Part shown: positions 25,749 to 34,896 of the stretch, piece after piece
Layout of the letters: each line of letters starts with the position of its first letter
Numbering within the stretch: the stretch's first letter is position 1
Assembly (NCBI GenBank): GCA_910587185.1
Contig: CAJULY010000003.1
Coordinates: 1-64,000 of the forward strand
From: an uncultured Muribaculaceae bacterium
GTDB taxonomy: Bacteria > Bacteroidota > Bacteroidia > Bacteroidales > Muribaculaceae
Length of the DNA: 64,000 bases
Direction: 5' to 3'
Program-made: the position numbers and the translations under genes
Notes under the pieces: model-generated
What the model was told of the DNA's origin: nothing
The model's database searches: none
The model's input: only the letters and a program-made list of their open reading frames with translations

Positions 25749-25790
25749 TATCCTGAGTGATTTGTCGGTTTTTTAACAATTATTATGCTG

Positions 25791-26732
25791 TCAGCTATTC
25801 TGAATCTCAGATTTCTCCTCTATCTCGGGTATTATGATACCGGTCTTATCCTCTATAAGTGGTCTTAAAGAAGGTGCTTTAGCATACAGCAGCTCTGTCA
25901 CCCTGTATATATCATCCCACATATCTTTTACCCTGTTGACTGAAATTTTCTTTAGCAGATAATCGACTACAGCCATGGCCTCACGGAATGTGTGCCGGTT
26001 AATACCTTGGAAATTTCCGGCCTTGCCTCTTCGGATACCTGTAAACAGATTCAGGTCAAACAATGTTTTACCATGAGCGCAGGCATTACGAACCTCCCTT
26101 ATGGCTGACAGGTAACTTTTGAATGTGGCTGTTGCAGGCTCTCCGAAACGATTGCTTACCAATTTCTTGTCTTTATTCAATATCAGGCTGTCATATAGAA
26201 TCTCAATATTGCCGAGAGTCATATACTCCATGGTTTTCCATGCAGGAGCATACTGGCCGAGATATATTTTGTGGTGTCTTTTAATTACATCGTTCCTTTT
26301 TATGGAATTGTAGGCAGCTGTTGGGAAGTTTGCGATAAAGTCCGGTTTTACTACCGAGGGACATACGAACCACGTTGGATCGCCGCTGTATTTTGTGGAC
26401 AGCTCGTATATGAATACAGTGCGGATTGCCACCTCAATCCTTGACAGATATTTATGGAGTATATTTCTTAAATCCAAATCAAAATAATACAGGGCGACCG
26501 CATCCTCAATCCGTGTGCCCAGTATTACATTGTGGCTTCGTCCGGAGTCCAGACGTGGATAAGTTTTCTCAAAAGGATACAGATAGAACCCCAGCCGATA
26601 GTATCCGATGTCCGCCAGATACTCCCTTGCCTTGGCCTCATCGGAGATTACCACACCATGCCTACGGAGTATTGTAATTTGCTCCTCATAGGTCGTGGCC
26701 CTTTTATTATATGGTATTTTTCTTCTTGCCAT
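25791..26732 (-). CDS. Abi_2 family (AbiD/AbiF-like) abortive infection protein
   Basis: 313 residues of the Abi_2 family, members of which abort phage infection in lactococci. The N-terminal motif Tyr-Leu-Ala-Asp-Ile-Gly-Tyr-Tyr-Arg-Leu near 38-47 is typical. The HEPN active-site pattern Arg-Asn-x-x-x-His occurs at 215-220, consistent with an RNase fold. It is a lone gene on the minus strand with its own upstream TAATTTTG word at 26754-26761. This is cargo, probably defending the host or excluding other elements. Confidence 0.85.
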   Translation of the reverse strand: MARRKIPYNKRATTYEEQITILRRHGVVISDEAKAREYLADIGYYRLGFYLYPFEKTYPRLDSGRSHNVILGTRIEDAVALYYFDLDLRNILHKYLSRIEVAIRTVFIYELSTKYSGDPTWFVCPSVVKPDFIANFPTAAYNSIKRNDVIKRHHKIYLGQYAPAWKTMEYMTLGNIEILYDSLILNKDKKLVSNRFGEPATATFKSYLSAIREVRNACAHGKTLFDLNLFTGIRRGKAGNFQGINRHTFREAMAVVDYLLKKISVNRVKDMWDDIYRVTELLYAKAPSLRPLIEDKTGIIIPEIEEKSEIQNS

Positions 26733-26837
26733 TTATTATTGTTAAATCAGCTACAAAATTAAGCAATTATTCTGACATTTTGGGTATCCGGGAGGACCTA
26801 AATATAAGGATTCAAGGCCTGTATGTGCTATTCCGTG

Positions 26838-27440
26838 CTAAATCTGTCGGAGTACCCGGATAACGGCGCGGATGTATCCCGGATCCTCGGCATAGCCGAT
26901 GTTTTTCAGCCACAGCAGATAGTTTCCGCCCTTATAGCGGTACTGCACTTTGGTATAGTAGGCTTTGACGCTCTCCGTCCAATGGGAGAACTCGTAGTAT
27001 TCGCCCGTCCTCGGATTGGTAAGCCCGAAAAGGTTATGCTTGTTTCGGCAGACTGACGACTTGAACCATCCGGTTTCAAGAATCGCCTGGGCCAGCACTA
27101 TCTTCGGAAACTTGATTCCGTTCCTCCTTATCTCTTCAACGAGATTCGGAATCGTCAGCTCAGGCAAATTACGGTTATGCCCGCTATCCGTCCGGGATTT
27201 GCTCACTGTGCCAGAATTGCGGAATACCGAGTTGTTATCATTTATTTGATTACTGTCAGATTTGCATTCTTGCAGAGGCTTGATATTGGTAATTATTTCT
27301 TTTTCAATGACTTTATCCGTCTTGACAAGATTGTGACCCACAATGGGGCAATCCTTGGTGATGGTATGGAACTGGGCTATAGACGAAAAGGGAACCGCAA
27401 TCATGGCGGCAAGTGTCAGAATTGTGTCCAAAGTGTTCAT
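26838..27440 (-). CDS. Glucosaminidase-type peptidoglycan hydrolase
   Basis: 200 residues: an N-terminal signal/membrane helix (about 5-20), a low-complexity polar linker and a C-terminal GH73-like glucosaminidase domain. The domain carries the catalytic-Glu region Ala-Ile-Leu-Glu-Thr-Gly-Trp and the Asn-Leu-Phe-Gly-Leu motif. Conjugative elements use such enzymes to open the cell wall for the secretion channel. The frame continues to 27572, but the ATG at 27440 gives the signal helix at the N-terminus. It diverges from the DUF4099/DUF3945 gene. Confidence 0.8.
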   Translation of the reverse strand: MNTLDTILTLAAMIAVPFSSIAQFHTITKDCPIVGHNLVKTDKVIEKEIITNIKPLQECKSDSNQINDNNSVFRNSGTVSKSRTDSGHNRNLPELTIPNLVEEIRRNGIKFPKIVLAQAILETGWFKSSVCRNKHNLFGLTNPRTGEYYEFSHWTESVKAYYTKVQYRYKGGNYLLWLKNIGYAEDPGYIRAVIRVLRQI

Positions 27441-27517
27441 ATGCGTATTTCCTGTAAAATAATTTTGTCGCTGACAAGTGGTTGACGCCACGAATTTAAC
27501 CCTATTAAAGAACCCGT

Positions 27518-28306
27518 ATGAAAGATTCGGACACAATTTTATCGAATCAGCTCCCATATGAACAGTTGGCAAAACTGGGCCTTGACCGTGAAAAAGTTGA
27601 AAAATTACCGCAAGAGGTTAAGGAAAAGCTGATTAAAGGAGAAGTGACGCCGCTTATGGAGGTGTCGTTACCTGCCAGGAATGGCATGGTGATAACATTA
27701 CCCCTCAAACTCCAGCTCGCCGCCGACAGGGACGGCAACCCGACACTGATAGCCTATCCGGTGCAGCGTGAGCTTTCACCTGAAAGAAACAATGAACTCC
27801 GGCTGTCACAGCAGGAGATAGACGCGCTCCGTCGTGGCGACGTGCTGCAAAAGACCGTCGATATTGACGGCGAGAAAACACGCCGCTATCTCCAGCTCGA
27901 CCCGGAAACAAAGTCCATAATCCACCGCCGTGTGACTGAGGTGCAGATTGAACAGCGGCTCAAGGACATGGAAAAGGTGAATGACATCGAACTCGGCACG
28001 CAGCAGAAGCAGCAGGTGCGTGAGGGGAAGCCTATGGAACTCAACGTAGGCGGCGAGAAAGTCACCGTAGGCATCGACCTCAGGGAACCGCAGGGCTTCA
28101 GGGTCGTGCAGGGCGACATGAAGGAATGGGAGCGTCAGCAGAAGCTCCGCTACGACGACCTCCACCCCGAATATATCGGTCTGGTAATGACAGACAAGAA
28201 CCGCTGGGAGTATCAGAAAATAGTCGAGCATGATTCCAAGGAACGCGCCATAAAGCTTGATCCCACACAAAAGGAGCACAGGCAGTCGGGAATGAAACTG
28301 CGATGA
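27518..28306 (+). CDS. DUF4099/DUF3945 domain protein
   Basis: 262 residues: an N-terminal DUF4099-like part (about 10-90, with Tyr-Glu-Gln-Leu-Ala-Lys-Leu-Gly-Leu) and a DUF3945-like part (about 90-260, with Leu-Arg-Arg-Gly-Asp and Gln-Leu-Asp-Pro-Glu-Thr). Such proteins are common near topoisomerase, primase and ArdC genes of Bacteroides conjugative elements. Their function is unknown. It begins a plus-strand run to 34472 and its stop overlaps the next start in ATGA. Confidence 0.75.
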   Translation: MKDSDTILSNQLPYEQLAKLGLDREKVEKLPQEVKEKLIKGEVTPLMEVSLPARNGMVITLPLKLQLAADRDGNPTLIAYPVQRELSPERNNELRLSQQEIDALRRGDVLQKTVDIDGEKTRRYLQLDPETKSIIHRRVTEVQIEQRLKDMEKVNDIELGTQQKQQVREGKPMELNVGGEKVTVGIDLREPQGFRVVQGDMKEWERQQKLRYDDLHPEYIGLVMTDKNRWEYQKIVEHDSKERAIKLDPTQKEHRQSGMKLR

Positions 28307-29568
28307 TGAAGGGTAAATTTGACAAGGCCATGTTCGAGGAAGATTGCAGCTTTGTAGAAGAAATCCTCAATGTGCCTCGTAAAATCGCCAAGAAAATAGT
28401 TAACGGAGAATCCTTCTACAATCCATTGACAAAAAGAATCCAGACAAAGGAATCTCTGCTGAAAGGGGATTGTGACCGCAGGGCCGACAGGATCAAGCAA
28501 TGGATTGACAAGGAGGAAAAACGGATAAGTGATTTTCCCGGCTACGACGGAGTGGAGCCATACCTCATGTATGCAAAGGATACTGTCGATATGCTCCGCT
28601 CCAACAGCCCAAGCTATAATATCCGCAAATTTAAGGAAACAAAGGAACCAACCCATAAAGAAAAAGATATGCCAAAGAAAAAGAAAGAGAAAGCTCCCCA
28701 GGAGGAGCCGGCAAAGACCGTCAGGGCATCGTCCGACGGCGAAACCCCGAAGGAAAAGAAAGCCGAATCACAGTCAGCCGCACAGGGCGAGACCCAGGCG
28801 GAGCGCAAGCCCCGCGAGCCGCAGATGGTGACTGTCAACGGCGACAAGGTGACGCACGGCCACGCCTACCAAAGCAATGTCAACCCGCAGGACTGGTATT
28901 TCACCGCCAGGCTCAACGGCGAGCAGTTGAAGCCGCAGAAGATGGATCCCGCCGATGTAGCCGCCTACGACAAGAAAGAAATCACCGTGCCGGAGCTAAT
29001 GCAGCGTTACTACCCGACAAAGCTCATGCCGAGGGTACCCGAGGAGGCCTTCAAATATCCCAACGGACTTGCCGGGCCGTCCGGCCCCATCACGATAGAC
29101 AAGTTCAACGTGTATAAGGAAACCGACGAAACACGCGCCGACTACGGCAGGTACAAGTTCTACGCTCAGGTGGGCGACAAGAAGATGTCAACCCCCGCGT
29201 CGCGCGAAGACCTCAACGCCTACTTCGACCGCGTTATGACGCCCGGCCAGCTCGTAGAGCGCAATTTCGGCGAGCGTCTGCATCTGCCTTCCCACTACGC
29301 GCAGTTCCGGCTCCCCGAAGGGATAGACCCCAAGGGTGTCCGCGTCGCCAAAGACCGCTCGGACGGCAGATGGCGCGTGTCGGCCGACCTCGGCGAAGGA
29401 CGCGGGCGCACGTCGAAGCAGGAAATCTCCTTCGACGACGGCTATTCGCTCTTCAAGGCCAAGAGCGCGACCCGCGAGCAGATAGCCGCCAAATATCTCG
29501 GACAGGAGATAACTGCAAAACTGGCCGCGCCGCTGTCAATGGAGAAGTCTGCCTCCATGAAAGTATAA
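28303..29568 (+). CDS. Charged accessory protein of the DNA-processing block
   Basis: 421 residues, coupled to the DUF4099/DUF3945 gene by an ATGA overlap. N-terminal helical region (1-115), a Lys/Glu-rich disordered linker (about 120-175), and a C-terminal half with two similar units (about 180-270 and 275-400) having Tyr-Phe and Gln-Leu-Val-Glu-Arg motifs. I do not recognise the fold. Context suggests work on transferred DNA. Confidence 0.65.
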   Translation: MMKGKFDKAMFEEDCSFVEEILNVPRKIAKKIVNGESFYNPLTKRIQTKESLLKGDCDRRADRIKQWIDKEEKRISDFPGYDGVEPYLMYAKDTVDMLRSNSPSYNIRKFKETKEPTHKEKDMPKKKKEKAPQEEPAKTVRASSDGETPKEKKAESQSAAQGETQAERKPREPQMVTVNGDKVTHGHAYQSNVNPQDWYFTARLNGEQLKPQKMDPADVAAYDKKEITVPELMQRYYPTKLMPRVPEEAFKYPNGLAGPSGPITIDKFNVYKETDETRADYGRYKFYAQVGDKKMSTPASREDLNAYFDRVMTPGQLVERNFGERLHLPSHYAQFRLPEGIDPKGVRVAKDRSDGRWRVSADLGEGRGRTSKQEISFDDGYSLFKAKSATREQIAAKYLGQEITAKLAAPLSMEKSASMKV

Positions 29569-29603
29569 CACATCATATCACTTAACAGAATACCAATACC
29601 ACA

Positions 29604-29831
29604 ATGGCAAGATTAGAATACGACGAGCTTGTGCAGCTCCTCCAGGACGGACAGATAGGACATCTCCGCTTCATGCTGGAGAGCGACAACGCAGAGTCAT
29701 ACCTCGAATGGTGCGAACAGCATGGCATTGAGCCGTCCGACGAGTCGGCGGAGTTCTACTACGACGAAACCGAGATTGACATGATGGAGCGACAGCTCAT
29801 AGACGACGAGAACTATGGCATCTGGAACTGA
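29604..29831 (+). CDS. Small acidic protein, 75 aa
   Basis: A strongly acidic protein with several Asp-Asp and Glu-Glu pairs, overlapping the ArdC-like gene start by 17 bp. No family recognised. Size and charge are those of DNA-mimic or antirestriction-type proteins, but nothing more specific is visible. Confidence 0.6.
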   Translation: MARLEYDELVQLLQDGQIGHLRFMLESDNAESYLEWCEQHGIEPSDESAEFYYDETEIDMMERQLIDDENYGIWN

Positions 29832-31134
29832 CGGGTTCAACAGTTCCGGACAGCAGGCCCTCGACCGCTTCGCACAGATGATGATAGAGCGCATGGAGAG
29901 TATGAAGGCGTCGGACTGGCGGCAGGGATGGATCGGGGGCGCGTCCTCCGTCGGCCTGCCCCAGAACGTGACCGGGCGCAACTACTCCGGCTCAAACTCC
30001 TTCTTCCTCCAGCTACATTCGGCCATGAAGGGCTACGAGCTTCCGGTTTTCCTGACCTTCAAGCAGGCGCACAACTTCAAGGCGCACGTCCTCAAAGGCG
30101 AGAAGGCCTTTCCCGTAATATACTGGGATATGCTGGTGCGTGACAAGGACGGAAAGAAGATTAGTTCGGACGAGTACAGGGCCATGTCGCAGGAGGAACG
30201 GAAAAAACTTGACGTGATACCGTTCATCAAGGCGTTTCCGGTGTATAACCTCGACCAGACCAATTTCCGCGAGGCGCAGCCGGAGCGTATGCAGAAGCTC
30301 CTCGACCGCTTCAAGGTGCCGGAGATACGCGACACGCAAGGGATGTACGCGCACTCCGCCCTCGACAACATGGTGGCGCAGCAGACTTGGCTCTGCCCCA
30401 TACAGGCCGACCGCAAGGAGAAGGGGGCATACTATTCCCCATCGCGCGACATAGTGATGCTTCCGATGAAGGCGCAGTTCAACACCGGCACGACGCCGGA
30501 GGAGGTATATCGCGACGGCATGGAGTTCTATTCGACCATGCTCCACGAGATGGCCCACTCGACGATGACACCCGAAAGGCTCAACCGCGAGGCGGGGTCG
30601 AAGTTCGGCGACCCGAAATATGCCAAGGAAGAGCTTGTGGCGGAGCTTACCGCCGCGATGATCTCCCACTCGATGGGATTCGACACGAGCGTCACCGACA
30701 ATTCGGCCGCCTATCTCGATTCCTGGATTACGGTGCTGAAGCAGGAACCGAAATTCATAGTGTCGGTGATGGCCGATGTCAACAAGGCTTCGGAAATGAT
30801 ACTCGACAGGGTGGACGCACAGCGTCTTGCCCTGGGCGAGCAGCCATATCTCGCGAAGAATGACCCGTGGGTGCCTCCGTTGGAGGACGAGATATGCCCT
30901 TTCAAGAACGCCTCCATAGTGAAGACCCGCTCCGGCGATTTCGCCATACGCGCCTCCTACAACGGCGTCGATCTCGGAATGAAACCGATTGAGCGGTCAA
31001 CAGCCCGTATGTATTTCCAACTCACGGACGAGCGCGAGAAGCACGCATTTCTCGGCAGCACCATCCGCAAGCACTACGGGTCGGAGATTGCCGGCATAGA
31101 ACGCAAGGCGTCCAAATCACTGTCAATCGCATAA
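29815..31134 (+). CDS. ArdC-like antirestriction protein
   Basis: 439 residues. The N-terminal ssDNA-binding ArdC domain (DUF1738, about 10-150) includes Tyr-Trp and the Asn-x-Asp-Gln pattern. A zinc metallopeptidase domain follows with His-Glu-Met-Ala-His at 244-248 and a third ligand candidate Glu in Glu-Leu-Val-Ala-Glu at 273-277. ArdC proteins protect incoming single-stranded DNA from restriction. Relatives average about 300 residues, so the C-terminal 130 residues (from about 310) are an addition of unknown role. Confidence 0.85.
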   Translation: MASGTDGFNSSGQQALDRFAQMMIERMESMKASDWRQGWIGGASSVGLPQNVTGRNYSGSNSFFLQLHSAMKGYELPVFLTFKQAHNFKAHVLKGEKAFPVIYWDMLVRDKDGKKISSDEYRAMSQEERKKLDVIPFIKAFPVYNLDQTNFREAQPERMQKLLDRFKVPEIRDTQGMYAHSALDNMVAQQTWLCPIQADRKEKGAYYSPSRDIVMLPMKAQFNTGTTPEEVYRDGMEFYSTMLHEMAHSTMTPERLNREAGSKFGDPKYAKEELVAELTAAMISHSMGFDTSVTDNSAAYLDSWITVLKQEPKFIVSVMADVNKASEMILDRVDAQRLALGEQPYLAKNDPWVPPLEDEICPFKNASIVKTRSGDFAIRASYNGVDLGMKPIERSTARMYFQLTDEREKHAFLGSTIRKHYGSEIAGIERKASKSLSIA

Positions 31135-31138
31135 TCCT

Positions 31139-32329
31139 ATGGCACCGGGTGACTACAGAATAGATTTCAAGGCGTTGAAGGCGCGTGTCGGCATCGATGA
31201 CGTGGCCTATTCGCTGGGCTACCGCCTCGACCGCAAGGCCGGGGTCGGACGCTACATAGAGCTTGTGCTGGGCGAGGGCAAGGATAAACGCGATACGATA
31301 ATTGTAAGCAACCGCCGTGACAAGGCTTCGCAGACATTCTTCCGGCGCGACGGCTCCAAGGGTGACGTGGTGAGCTTCATACGCGAGAATCTCAACTCAT
31401 TCAACGCCTCCGGGCAGAATGAGTGGCAGCGCATAGCCAAGGTTATGGCGCAGTTCGCCAATATGCCTGAACCTGACTACGGCAGGGAGCGCGACTATGT
31501 GAGGGCCGCGTCGGCACCGCAGGTGTTCGACTCGAAGCGTTACAGCGTCCGTCCGATAGACCCCGACCGGATTCCATGCCTCTTCTCGCAGCGCGGCCTC
31601 TCGGCTGATACGGTTAAGGCACTTTCTCCCTTTATCTACCTCGTTTCAGACCGCCGCAACGAGAATTTCAACGGCTTCAATATCGGCTTTCCCTATACTG
31701 CCGCCGACAGCGACAAGATAAGGGGCTATGAAATCCGGGGTATGGGCGGCTACAAGTCCAAGGCGGCTGGCACCGACTCTTCCACCGCCGCATGGGTGGC
31801 CGACCTCTCGCACGGCAGGAACGGGCTTGTGCGCCATGTGTTCTTCTGTGAATCGGCCTTCGACGCTATGGCCTTCTTTCAGATGAACCGCACACGGCTG
31901 GGCGAGGACATCGCCCTTGTGTCGCTCGGCGGCACTTTCTCCGACCGTCAGGTGCAGGGGGTGATGGAGCGTTTTCCCAACGCACGGGCGTATGACTGCT
32001 TCGACAACGACCTTGCCGGGCGTGTCAACGGCCTGCGCCTCATGGCACTGGTGGAGGATATTCCGCTGAAAATCACCAAGACCGACTCCGGGCTTATGGT
32101 GGAGGCGAAAGGAAAGAACTTCGATGTGTCACCTGAACGCTCCATATACACGCAGGTGGGCACCCATATCCCGGTGCGCTACCGTATGGGGCAGTGGCAG
32201 CCTCCAAAGGATTTCAAGGACTGGAACGACTGTCTTTTAGGCAGACGCACCGAGCCTAAGATAATGCCTACCAAGCATGAACGTGACGATAACCTTGCCG
32301 AAAGACGCAATTCCGGCATTAAAATGTGA
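31139..32329 (+). CDS. Toprim-domain DNA primase-like protein (DUF3991)
   Basis: 396 residues. The N-terminal DUF3991/CHC2-like part (about 1-110) is followed by a linker and a toprim domain. The toprim region has Phe-Cys-Glu-Ser-Ala-Phe-Asp-Ala near 238-245 and Asp-Cys-Phe-Asp-Asn-Asp near 281-286, the acidic residues expected for metal binding. Such proteins prime or process DNA after conjugative transfer. It is 4 bp behind the ArdC-like gene and followed after 7 bp by a paralogue of the TraI-like protein. Confidence 0.8.
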   Translation: MAPGDYRIDFKALKARVGIDDVAYSLGYRLDRKAGVGRYIELVLGEGKDKRDTIIVSNRRDKASQTFFRRDGSKGDVVSFIRENLNSFNASGQNEWQRIAKVMAQFANMPEPDYGRERDYVRAASAPQVFDSKRYSVRPIDPDRIPCLFSQRGLSADTVKALSPFIYLVSDRRNENFNGFNIGFPYTAADSDKIRGYEIRGMGGYKSKAAGTDSSTAAWVADLSHGRNGLVRHVFFCESAFDAMAFFQMNRTRLGEDIALVSLGGTFSDRQVQGVMERFPNARAYDCFDNDLAGRVNGLRLMALVEDIPLKITKTDSGLMVEAKGKNFDVSPERSIYTQVGTHIPVRYRMGQWQPPKDFKDWNDCLLGRRTEPKIMPTKHERDDNLAERRNSGIKM

Positions 32330-32336
32330 CTGACCG

Positions 32337-33092
32337 ATGAAGATAACGACAATATTACAGCCATATAAGGTCGGGATTCCGGCGTTGCTCGCTTTCTCCC
32401 TCCTGTCGGTTCCGGGAGCGCAGATAACGGCGCAGCAGACCGACCCTACGCTCACGGCGGCGGTGATAGCGCAGACCGCCGAGCTGAAAAGCATACACAA
32501 GAAGCGCAAGACCACCCAGGAGCGGATAATAGCTGCCGAGGCAGCCGTGACAGTGGCCCTCGACCGGGTTCACTCCGTGGAAAACAAGATGCTGGAGTAT
32601 CTTTCCAACGCCCAGGGCGCGATGCAGAACCTTTATCAGATAAAGCGCGCGGGCGAACTGGTGCTGACGGAGATCCCCAAAAACTGCGACCTGCTGAGAA
32701 AATCGGTGCCGGGACACCTCAAAGGCACGGCGATAGCCCTGCTGGTGTCGGACGAGCTGACCGACGCGGCGACCCAGATGGCTGCTCTATATCCCTTTAT
32801 GAAACAGCTTGTGACCTCCGGGAGCTACACTGTGACCGGAGCCGACGACAGCAAGGAAAAACACAAGGTCAACCTGCTCAACTCCGCCGAGCGGTACTAT
32901 ATCGCCAACGAGGTCGTTACGCGCCTCGAAACGATAAACACCGACCTGTGGCTGCTGGCATGGCAGGTGCGCACGCTCTCATGGAACGACCTTTGGTTTT
33001 CTCTCGACCCGGACGGCTGGGCCTCGGTGATGTCGGGAAAGGCTATCGCCGAAAATCTTGTGTGGGAGTGGAACACCATCAAATACAGATAA
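32337..33092 (+). CDS. Paralogue of the ICE TraI-like exported protein
   Basis: 251 residues, exactly as long as the TraI-like protein encoded at 14849-15604. Both have a signal peptide (here about 1-33) and the same C-terminal pattern: a Trp-rich helix followed by Asp-Leu-x-Phe-x-x-Asp-Pro-(Glu/Asp)-Gly-Trp-Ala. It lies 17 kb away in the DNA-processing block, not in the secretion block. It may replace or compete with the first copy in the channel. The homology is read by eye from the shared motifs. Confidence 0.65.
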   Translation: MKITTILQPYKVGIPALLAFSLLSVPGAQITAQQTDPTLTAAVIAQTAELKSIHKKRKTTQERIIAAEAAVTVALDRVHSVENKMLEYLSNAQGAMQNLYQIKRAGELVLTEIPKNCDLLRKSVPGHLKGTAIALLVSDELTDAATQMAALYPFMKQLVTSGSYTVTGADDSKEKHKVNLLNSAERYYIANEVVTRLETINTDLWLLAWQVRTLSWNDLWFSLDPDGWASVMSGKAIAENLVWEWNTIKYR

Positions 33093-33134
33093 CGAGAATA
33101 CAGTTGAAGACAATCAAATTTTTTACATTTCAAT

Positions 33135-33680
33135 ATGGATAACGAAACAAAGATTATCGGCCGCTGCCCGGTGTGCGGCGGCAACGTGGTAAAGACCTGC
33201 AAGGGCTACCGCTGCGAGAACAATACCGGGGAGGACGGCAAGTGCGGCCTCTTCATCAACGGTGTGATCGGCAACCGCAAGATGTCCGATGACGAGATTG
33301 CGAAACTGCTTGAGAAGCGGAGCATATTGCTCGACGGCTTCGCCACCAAGGAGTGGAAGGCTTTTCCAACGGTGCTTGTCATGGGTGACGACGGGGTTAT
33401 ATCAATGGAGTCTATTGTGGCGCGTTGCCCCCGGTGCGGCGGAGAGATCCGTGTCGGAGCAAAGGCGTTCAACTGCTCCAACTACCGTCAGGAGGGGAAT
33501 CCCTGCGATTTCGTGATATGGCGCAACATAGGCGGCCACCTGATGACGCTCGACGACGTGCGCGAGATATGCGCCGACGGCGTTACATCACGCGAGATAG
33601 AGATGTATGGCGAGAACGGCGCGATATACCGCCGCAAGCTCGGCCTATCACCCGACAAGACAAAGGTTATCAAGGTATGA
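33135..33680 (+). CDS. Zinc-ribbon protein related to topoisomerase C-terminal repeats
   Basis: 181 residues with two zinc-ribbon units. Unit 1 has Cys-Pro-Val-Cys-Gly-Gly (14-19) plus a downstream Cys pair; unit 2 has Cys-Pro-Arg-Cys-Gly-Gly (about 99-104) plus a downstream Cys pair. Each is followed by the helical segment typical of repeats at the C-terminus of type IA topoisomerases. It lacks any catalytic toprim domain, so it probably binds single-stranded DNA or acts with a separate topoisomerase. The stop overlaps the next start by 4 bp. Confidence 0.75.
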   Translation: MDNETKIIGRCPVCGGNVVKTCKGYRCENNTGEDGKCGLFINGVIGNRKMSDDEIAKLLEKRSILLDGFATKEWKAFPTVLVMGDDGVISMESIVARCPRCGGEIRVGAKAFNCSNYRQEGNPCDFVIWRNIGGHLMTLDDVREICADGVTSREIEMYGENGAIYRRKLGLSPDKTKVIKV

Positions 33681-34216
33681 GGCCGGGAACGAAACTCGCA
33701 ATAATGCTCGCCTCCGGCGCGTTGGTCTGGGGGATTATAGCGATGGCCGTGTGCTGGCGCGAGAAGCCGCAGAAGCGGGCCGTAAGAGTGGCGCAGACCG
33801 CCCTCCATGCCTCGGTTGACAATCCTGAATCGGTGAAGGTGATTGCCGTCAGCGATCCGGACAGCGTTTTCGGACGCTGCTACATCGACGACGAGGAAAA
33901 GATGGCGATAGCCGTGTCTATGATGAAGGTAAACGAGAGGGTGATGTCGCAGACCGACAACCTCGGCAGCATGGACTTTGACAATCCCGCCCTCCGGGAG
34001 CTTGTCGAGAGGCAGATGTCCTCTATGTCGGCCATGCGCTCCCTTATGTCGTTGGAAGGCCCGGACGCTCCCCGAAAGCCGTTCAGCGGCTGGAAGGTCA
34101 AGATAGAGTACGAGGCCGTATCGGAAAGCGGCACTCCCTACCGCTCGGAATACTGGTTTATCACCGACCGCGACGCGCAGTGCGTGGTAAGCTCTTTCGA
34201 GATACCGTTGCTGTAA
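33677..34216 (+). CDS. Single-helix membrane protein of unknown function
   Basis: 179 residues with one N-terminal membrane helix (about 6-27) and an extracytoplasmic domain ending in beta strands (Trp-Lys-Val-Lys-Ile-Glu-Tyr-Glu-Ala-Val and Tyr-Trp-Phe-Ile-Thr-Asp). The frame runs open from 33425 inside the previous gene, but the ATG at 33677 gives the ATGA junction. No family recognised. Confidence 0.6.
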   Translation: MRPGTKLAIMLASGALVWGIIAMAVCWREKPQKRAVRVAQTALHASVDNPESVKVIAVSDPDSVFGRCYIDDEEKMAIAVSMMKVNERVMSQTDNLGSMDFDNPALRELVERQMSSMSAMRSLMSLEGPDAPRKPFSGWKVKIEYEAVSESGTPYRSEYWFITDRDAQCVVSSFEIPLL

Positions 34217-34280
34217 ACAATATTCATCATTCAACCAACCCGTAAACACGATTATATCAACTCCAAAACAACTAACGCTT

Positions 34281-34472
34281 ATGAAGGATCTTCTTAATCA
34301 AATCGAAACTCTCACCACCTCGTTTATGAAGGACGCCTCGTCGCAGCTTGACAAGGGTAACAAGGCGGCGGGGCTTCGCGCCCGTCGCGCCTCCCTGGAG
34401 CTGGAGCCGCTGCTAAAGCGGTTCCGCAAACTGTCACTGGCGGCTGCAGCCTCCGGCAAAAGACAAGATTAG
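34281..34472 (+). CDS. Histone H1-like (Hc1-type) small basic protein
   Basis: 63 residues. The Gly-Asn-Lys-Ala-Ala-Gly-x-Arg-Ala-Arg-Arg-Ala-Ser-Leu motif and flanking amphipathic helices match the small Hc1-like proteins common in Bacteroidetes. It would bind and compact DNA, perhaps the ICE itself. Confidence 0.75.
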   Translation: MKDLLNQIETLTTSFMKDASSQLDKGNKAAGLRARRASLELEPLLKRFRKLSLAAAASGKRQD

Positions 34473-34896
34473 CATCAGGATGTTCTGGCAGGGACATTCA
34501 TTATCCACTCATTATTGCGGCTTCCATTTTACTGCCATTCCAAATAATAGGACAATTTCTTTGCTATCCGGGAATCTCTGTGCGCGAGCATGGGGATTCT
34601 CTCTTCTGTCGGCCCGTGGCTCTCGCGCCCGTGTATTTTTCGTTACAAAGTTACGGCTGGCGGTGACGGCGGCAAGCGACCGCCTTCGGCTTGCCTGCGT
34701 GAAAAAATCCGGCAGCCTTCCGCGATTTGTGCCAAATCGGGTATTCCGTATTTTTTCGCTTGCCACGCTTGCCTTGCGCCCCCTGTGCCCTCCGTCCTGA
34801 TTGTATCGAAAAAATCACCCGGACGCGAGAAGCCGCAAGGCTTCAGACAAAAGGGAAAAAACAAACATTTCTCAAACATCTAAAACCCTTTTAATT
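34473..34896 (+). other. Non-coding stretch before parB-like gene, holds leader repeat copy A
   Basis: About 420 bp with open frames but no credible gene. It includes leader copy A (34632-34870) with hairpin GAAGCC-GCAA-GGCTTC and the purine tract AAAAGGGAAAAAA before the parB-like start. I saw no TTTG / TAnnTTTG promoter on the plus strand here. Confidence 0.55.
34632..34870 (+). repeat. Leader repeat, copy A
   Basis: A GC-rich block related to 44023-44262 and 45736-46006. It has a 5' GTATTTTTCG-like start, a middle GGGTATtCCG box and a 3' hairpin followed by AAAAGGGAAAAAA. It is the most diverged of the three. The next gene is a ParB-like protein. Confidence 0.6.

Noticed and set aside
34480..34800. 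106-residue plus-strand ORF between the histone-like and parB-like genes
   Set aside because: It lies in leader copy A, has no family resemblance, and opposite-strand and other-frame ORFs of similar size overlap it, as expected for GC-rich non-coding DNA.
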